DNA of 9,471 nucleotides, from the NCBI GenBank assembly GCA_002371075.1, contig DFFS01000029.1, forward strand, positions 1 through 9,471, read 5' to 3'. A program made the translations under genes and the position numbers. Numbering within the stretch: position 1 is the stretch's first letter; every line of letters begins with the position of its first letter. The DNA comes from Christensenella sp. UBA3770 (GTDB lineage: Bacteria; Bacillota; Clostridia; Christensenellales; CAG-1252). This document shows positions 5,892-9,471 of this stretch, piece after piece. The notes beneath the pieces are model-generated. The model was not told the DNA's origin, did no database searches, and worked only from the letters and a program-made list of their open reading frames with translations.

Positions 5892-7646
5892 TTATTTGAA
5901 AAATTTTTCTTTTTGCGCCCTGTCGTACACAAAGGCGACCGCGCTTGACCAAGCTTGCAGGCGCGACCCCGCCTTGCAAAACGGGGAGAAATACTCCACG
6001 GCGGTGTAAATGCCGTTTGAAACGGCGTAGCGGAAAGGCGCCAACAGGACGTCCCGCCACTCTCTGCCCGAAAGCGCCTTGGCGTAGGCGTACATCGCGG
6101 TCAGGAAGGGCCAGTTTGCCCCGTTGTGGTAATCATACGGACGAGCGGATTTGTGCACCGCTTCGCCGACCTTGGCGTACGGCGGATAAACGCACATCGC
6201 GCCGAAGTCCCCGCCGCTTTGTTTTTTGTTGTTGCCGCTTTCCAACAAGGCTTCCATGTTGTCCAAAACGCGCTTGGCTTTACTTTCGTCCGCGATGCCG
6301 AACAGCACCGTAAAGACGGTGTCTATCGACAGATTTTCCTCGGTAAAGTCCGTGGTTTTGAAATTGACGTAATAGCCTTTTTCACCGTCAAAAAGCAGCG
6401 AATTGATCGCGTTTTTGACCTGCTCGAACCTCGCTTTGTATGCGGCGGAAAGTGCGTCGTCGCGCCCCTCAAACAGCACCGAAGCGCAGTAGAGCGCGCG
6501 GGCAAAAAGCGCCTCCACATAGGTGACGTAACCGCCGCGGTTGACCTCATCCGCCCAGTCGCGACGGTTGAGACCTTGCTTGTAAATAAGCCCCGTTTGA
6601 TCGCAAGAATCGGACAATTTGTCCAAAACACGCTTGACTTCAAAGAGCACCGTGCCCCCTGCCGTCTTTTCAAAGAGGATGGTGTCGTCGCCGGTGGCGG
6701 CAACGTAATCAAAGAGCTCCATCACAAACAGCGATGGACTGTCAAAATGGTTGCCCCAAAAAGCTGTGCCGTCACTTTTGACCGCAGACGGACACGTGCC
6801 GTCCTTTTCAATGCTCCTTGCAAGGGTCATTATCTCGTCCCGCACAAGGTCGGGGTGACAAGACAGCATGGAAAGAACCGTAAAATAGGAATCGCGAAAA
6901 TAGGTGCGCAGCGGATAGGTGTAATTTGTCCCCGCCGCAAAGGCGCGGAAAGCGCCCGCAGACTTAAAGTTTTCAAGCGCGGCAAAGTGTGACATCATAT
7001 AAAAGGCTTTTTCCTCTTCCGAAAGGGCTGCGGGGAGTCTGACCGCCTCGATCTCCTCCTTCACGGCGCGCTCCGCCTTGTCAAAGGAGGCAAACGCCGC
7101 CTTGTGAGCGGCGGGTGACTCCCCAAAGGAGAGCAACACGCGCAATTCCCCGTTGACCGTCGCGTAAAAGCTTTCGTTTTCCCTAAGCCAATCCATCGGC
7201 GCGTCGGAAGAGAGGCAAAGGTCGCCCTCCTCAAAGTACGTCGCCCCGGTTTTGGTGGGCATCGCCTTTGCGGCGCGGAGGTCAAATGTTGCGGAAAACG
7301 CCTTTCCGGATTTTGAGAAAATGCGGAAAAATGCGCCGTTTACGCTTTTTTCCATAAAGGTGACGACAGTGATCTCCTCCTGCCCGGCGCGGAAGGTGAC
7401 TTCCTGCGTTCTGCCGATCATTTTGACGGTTTTTTCAGACGCGGGATCGATCGGTTGCCCGTTTACAAGCAGGGTCAGCGCGAAAAAGGGCTCGACAAAG
7501 TTTTGCTGTCTGTCGTTGACCTTGTAACAAAGCAAACCGCCCTTTCCGTCACATACGACGGCGGCTTTTTCGCTTCCGATGTCGTACGCCGCCTCCTCGC
7601 AAGCGGGAGAACGAAGCACGATCGCGCCTTTTTCAAAAGAGACCAT
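5892..7646 (-). CDS. Cytoplasmic (alpha/alpha)6-barrel glycoside hydrolase-like protein
   Basis: A 584-residue protein without signal peptide. Residues 1 to about 200 are strand-rich and look like the N-terminal beta-sandwich of six-hairpin glycosidases. The rest is helical and carries features of amylo-alpha-1,6-glucosidase/GH63-like (alpha/alpha)6 barrels: TYFRDSYF (248-255), RRDWADE (361-367, candidate acids Asp363, Asp366, Glu367), YDYHNGANWPF (504-514) and a C-terminal RLQAWSSA (562-569). The precise GH family and catalytic pair could not be fixed by eye. It sits between uxuA and uxuB, with a 9-nt gap to the former, and its AAGGAG ribosome binding site overlaps the uxuA stop. That supports the ATG at 7646 over the GTG two codons earlier, which falls inside the ribosome binding site. 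The setting suggests it cleaves an imported oligosaccharide or glycoside to release a uronic acid or its linked sugar. The alternative is a general alpha-glucosidase. Confidence 0.72.
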   Translation of the reverse strand: MVSFEKGAIVLRSPACEEAAYDIGSEKAAVVCDGKGGLLCYKVNDRQQNFVEPFFALTLLVNGQPIDPASEKTVKMIGRTQEVTFRAGQEEITVVTFMEKSVNGAFFRIFSKSGKAFSATFDLRAAKAMPTKTGATYFEEGDLCLSSDAPMDWLRENESFYATVNGELRVLLSFGESPAAHKAAFASFDKAERAVKEEIEAVRLPAALSEEEKAFYMMSHFAALENFKSAGAFRAFAAGTNYTYPLRTYFRDSYFTVLSMLSCHPDLVRDEIMTLARSIEKDGTCPSAVKSDGTAFWGNHFDSPSLFVMELFDYVAATGDDTILFEKTAGGTVLFEVKRVLDKLSDSCDQTGLIYKQGLNRRDWADEVNRGGYVTYVEALFARALYCASVLFEGRDDALSAAYKARFEQVKNAINSLLFDGEKGYYVNFKTTDFTEENLSIDTVFTVLFGIADESKAKRVLDNMEALLESGNNKKQSGGDFGAMCVYPPYAKVGEAVHKSARPYDYHNGANWPFLTAMYAYAKALSGREWRDVLLAPFRYAVSNGIYTAVEYFSPFCKAGSRLQAWSSAVAFVYDRAQKEKFFK

Positions 7647-7655
7647 ACGCACTCC

Positions 7656-8690
7656 TTACTTTAAGTCCTTTTCCACCGCTTCAAACAATCCGACGAGATA
7701 GGCGCCGCCCAGCGCGCGGTCAAACAGACCGTAACCCGGCTTGGCGTCCTCGCCCCAAATGTTCCTGCCGTGATCGGGACGAAGATATCCGTCAAACCCG
7801 TTTTGCACAAGCGCCTTGACGATGGCGTAAACGTCCACGTTGCCCTCCGCCGTCTGGTGCCCGTTCTCATAAAAATCCGTGTCGTTTGTAAACTTGAGCT
7901 GTCTGAGGTGCGCAAAATAAATACGCGAAGCGTATTTCGCCGCCATTTTGGGCAGGTCGTTAAAGCGCCCTGCGCCAAGGCTCCCCGTGCAGAACGTGAT
8001 GCCGTTGTGCTTGTTGGGCACCGCGGCGAAAAGACGATCGTAATCCGACTCGCGCCCTACGATGCGCGGGAGGTCAAAGATGTCCCACGGCGGATCGTCG
8101 GGGTGGATCGCCATATTGACGTCCGCCTCGTCGCAAGCGGGCATGATCGCGCGGAGGAAATAGACAAGGTTGTCAAACAACTTCTCATGCGTCATCCCCT
8201 CGTAGGCTTTCAAAAGACCGGAAAGCTCTTCCTTGGAGTAGCTTTCGTCCCAGCCCGGGAGGCGCAAGTTGGTTTTGTCCAGCTTCAAAAAATCCGCCTC
8301 GGCATAGGAAAGAGAGGTGGAGCCGTCCTCGTGCTTGTAGTAAAGGTTGGTGCGGAACCAGTCGAACACCGGCATAAAGTTGTAGCAAATGCACTTGACG
8401 CCCACCGCGCCGCAATTTAAGATGTTTTGCTTGTACGCCTCAATGTACTTGTCGCGCGTGGGGCGACCGAGCTTGATGTCCTCGTGAACGGGGACCGACT
8501 CGATGACTTCCATCTCCAGCCCCGCCTCGTTTGCAAGCTTTTTCAAGCGAAGCAACTTTTCAATGTCCCACACCTCGCCGACGGGGGTGTCGTAAACGGC
8601 GGTGACCACACCGGTCATGCCTTGAATTTGCTTGATGTAGGAGAGCGGAATGCAATCCTTTTCACCATACCAACGAAAGGTCAATTTCAT
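7656..8690 (-). CDS. uxuA: Mannonate dehydratase
   Basis: A 344-residue TIM-barrel enzyme (EC 4.2.1.8) that dehydrates D-mannonate to 2-keto-3-deoxygluconate in the glucuronate branch of hexuronate catabolism. The sequence is diagnostic from its start (MKLTFRWYGEKD, then GMTGVV and DTPVGEVW), through VIESVPVHEDIKLG (62-75) and CYNFMPVFDWFRT (102-114), to IHPDDPPW (195-202). The four residues matching the known Mn ligands of the Streptococcus suis enzyme all appear present: His196, Cys234 in TFCTGS, His261 in FAHLRQL, and Asp306 in RPDHG. Length is typical for the Firmicutes form. The ATG follows the stop of the upstream dehydrogenase by 1 nt with a weak GAGAAG ribosome binding site, so translation is probably coupled. 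The glycosidase gene follows after 9 nt. The enzyme looks intact. Confidence 0.96.
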   Translation of the reverse strand: MKLTFRWYGEKDCIPLSYIKQIQGMTGVVTAVYDTPVGEVWDIEKLLRLKKLANEAGLEMEVIESVPVHEDIKLGRPTRDKYIEAYKQNILNCGAVGVKCICYNFMPVFDWFRTNLYYKHEDGSTSLSYAEADFLKLDKTNLRLPGWDESYSKEELSGLLKAYEGMTHEKLFDNLVYFLRAIMPACDEADVNMAIHPDDPPWDIFDLPRIVGRESDYDRLFAAVPNKHNGITFCTGSLGAGRFNDLPKMAAKYASRIYFAHLRQLKFTNDTDFYENGHQTAEGNVDVYAIVKALVQNGFDGYLRPDHGRNIWGEDAKPGYGLFDRALGGAYLVGLFEAVEKDLK

Positions 8691-8691
8691 A

Positions 8692-9471
8692 TCACTTCTC
8701 GCTTTTGACTTTTACAAAGCCCGTTCCGAAATTGAGGGTGCCCTCCACCTGATTGTCGTTGACCGACTTAAAGCGGGAGACCTTTACGTGCTCCATGAGT
8801 TCCTTGTAATAGAGATCGCCGTCGATGGGAAGCGCGACGCGAGCGCCGTTGTGCCAGCCCGAAAGCTCGATGGCGTTCATCAGTTCCACCCCTTTGATGC
8901 CCTCTTTGCCGTCCACGAAAAGGGGCTCCTTGCCGAGGATCGCCTTGGTGAAATTTGCCAAGATGCCGACGTGCTGCAGGTTTTCACCGTCCGTTTCCGG
9001 CTCGATGATCTCGCACTTGGGCGCAGCAAAGGACTCGGAAGAGGTCTTTGAGAATGACTGAGAATCTTCGGCGTTTTGGTAGAAAAAGAGCTTCTTGTTT
9101 TCGCAAAGTAACTTGCCCTTTGTGCCGCTGACTTCAAAGCGGTTGGTGCCCGGAGCTTCGCCCGTCGTGGTGATAAACACGCCGGACGCGCCGTTTTTGT
9201 ACTCAAAATAAGCGGTCACTTCGTCCTCAACTTCCACGTCGTGCCATTTGCCGTACTTGCAAAAGCCGTTGACGGAAACGGGCATCTCGCCCACCACCCA
9301 TTGCACAAGGTCAAGTTGGTGCGGACATTGATTGATGAGCACGCCGCCGCCCTCGCCTTTCCACGTGGCGCGCCAAGAGCCGGAGTCGTAGTACTTTTGC
9401 GTGCGGAACCAATCGGTGATGATCCAGTTGACGCGCTGCAACTCGCCGATGCCGCCCGACGCGATGATCTC
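8692..9471 (-). CDS. Gfo/Idh/MocA-family oxidoreductase, C-terminal part (5' end outside window)
   Basis: The reading frame stays open to the right edge, so the 259 residues seen are the C-terminal two thirds of a protein whose Rossmann NAD(P)-binding domain and EKP motif lie beyond 9471. What remains is the alpha/beta substrate domain: EIIASGGIGELQRVNW at the edge, WFRTQKYYDSGSWRATWKG (about 21-39), the hallmark GEGGGVLINQCPHQLDLVQW (39-58, conserved His51 in the family's GGGxxxxxxxH pattern), then FEVSGTKGKL. The TTG at 9441 gives a shorter frame but is not the true start, because family sequence continues upstream of it. Members oxidise or isomerise sugars, uronates and inositols. As the first visible gene of the uxu operon it may act on the same imported sugar, for instance as a hydride-transfer partner in glycoside cleavage. 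The substrate is unknown. Confidence 0.9.
   Translation of the reverse strand, partial: EIIASGGIGELQRVNWIITDWFRTQKYYDSGSWRATWKGEGGGVLINQCPHQLDLVQWVVGEMPVSVNGFCKYGKWHDVEVEDEVTAYFEYKNGASGVFITTTGEAPGTNRFEVSGTKGKLLCENKKLFFYQNAEDSQSFSKTSSESFAAPKCEIIEPETDGENLQHVGILANFTKAILGKEPLFVDGKEGIKGVELMNAIELSGWHNGARVALPIDGDLYYKELMEHVKVSRFKSVNDNQVEGTLNFGTGFVKVKSEK

Noticed and set aside
5878..6060. N-terminal extension of the SDR to 336 residues
   Set aside because: It would overlap the glycosidase gene in another frame, adds a basic non-family stretch, and the internal ATG at 5877 has a proper AAGGAG site.
6126..6992. 288-residue plus-strand frame
   Set aside because: Antisense shadow of the glycosidase gene; no ribosome binding site or domain.

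Overview
The window looks like chromosomal DNA of a moderately GC-rich Firmicute, most likely an uncultured gut-type clostridium. This rests on the Firmicutes-type L34 N-terminus, consensus sigma-A promoter and AGGAGG-type ribosome binding sites, a Gram-positive-style lipoprotein, and a Bacillus/Clostridium-like hexuronate operon with an SDR-type mannonate oxidoreductase. No phage, plasmid, CRISPR or transposase gene is visible.

Left edge (1-300). The first 12 codons of rpmH (ribosomal protein L34) run off the left end on the minus strand. They sit behind a perfect TTGACA/TATAAT promoter. Between that promoter and the next gene is a strong intrinsic terminator that ends the neighbouring minus-strand transcript. 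rpmH usually lies near dnaA/oriC, so the window may be origin-proximal, but dnaA and clear DnaA boxes are absent here.

301-1994. A minus-strand gene encodes a large predicted lipoprotein with degenerate WG-type repeats. It is followed by a 188-bp divergent intergenic region.

1995-4799. Three tightly packed plus-strand genes encode a divergent member of the glycerol-1-phosphate dehydrogenase (AraM)/dehydroquinate synthase-like fold that has lost key residues, a NagD/AraL-type HAD phosphatase, and a PflX-like (COG1313) radical SAM protein. The last two overlap by ATGA and are probably translationally coupled.

4800-5049. This is a convergent intergenic region with no gene. It holds a mosaic of repeats: a 29-bp exact direct repeat, a 126-bp palindrome with perfect 12-bp terminal inverted repeats and a very stable central hairpin, and further partial arms. 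It looks like a non-autonomous (MITE/REP-like) element that may also act as a terminator.

5050-9471. A minus-strand operon is read from the right edge: a Gfo/Idh/MocA oxidoreductase (5' end outside the window), uxuA (mannonate dehydratase), a cytoplasmic (alpha/alpha)6-barrel glycoside hydrolase-like protein, and an SDR that is probably uxuB (mannonate oxidoreductase). Gaps are 1, 9 and 14 nt. Together these suggest intracellular release and catabolism of a glucuronate-containing sugar through fructuronate, mannonate and 2-keto-3-deoxygluconate. Glucuronate isomerase and the KDG kinase/aldolase are not in the window.
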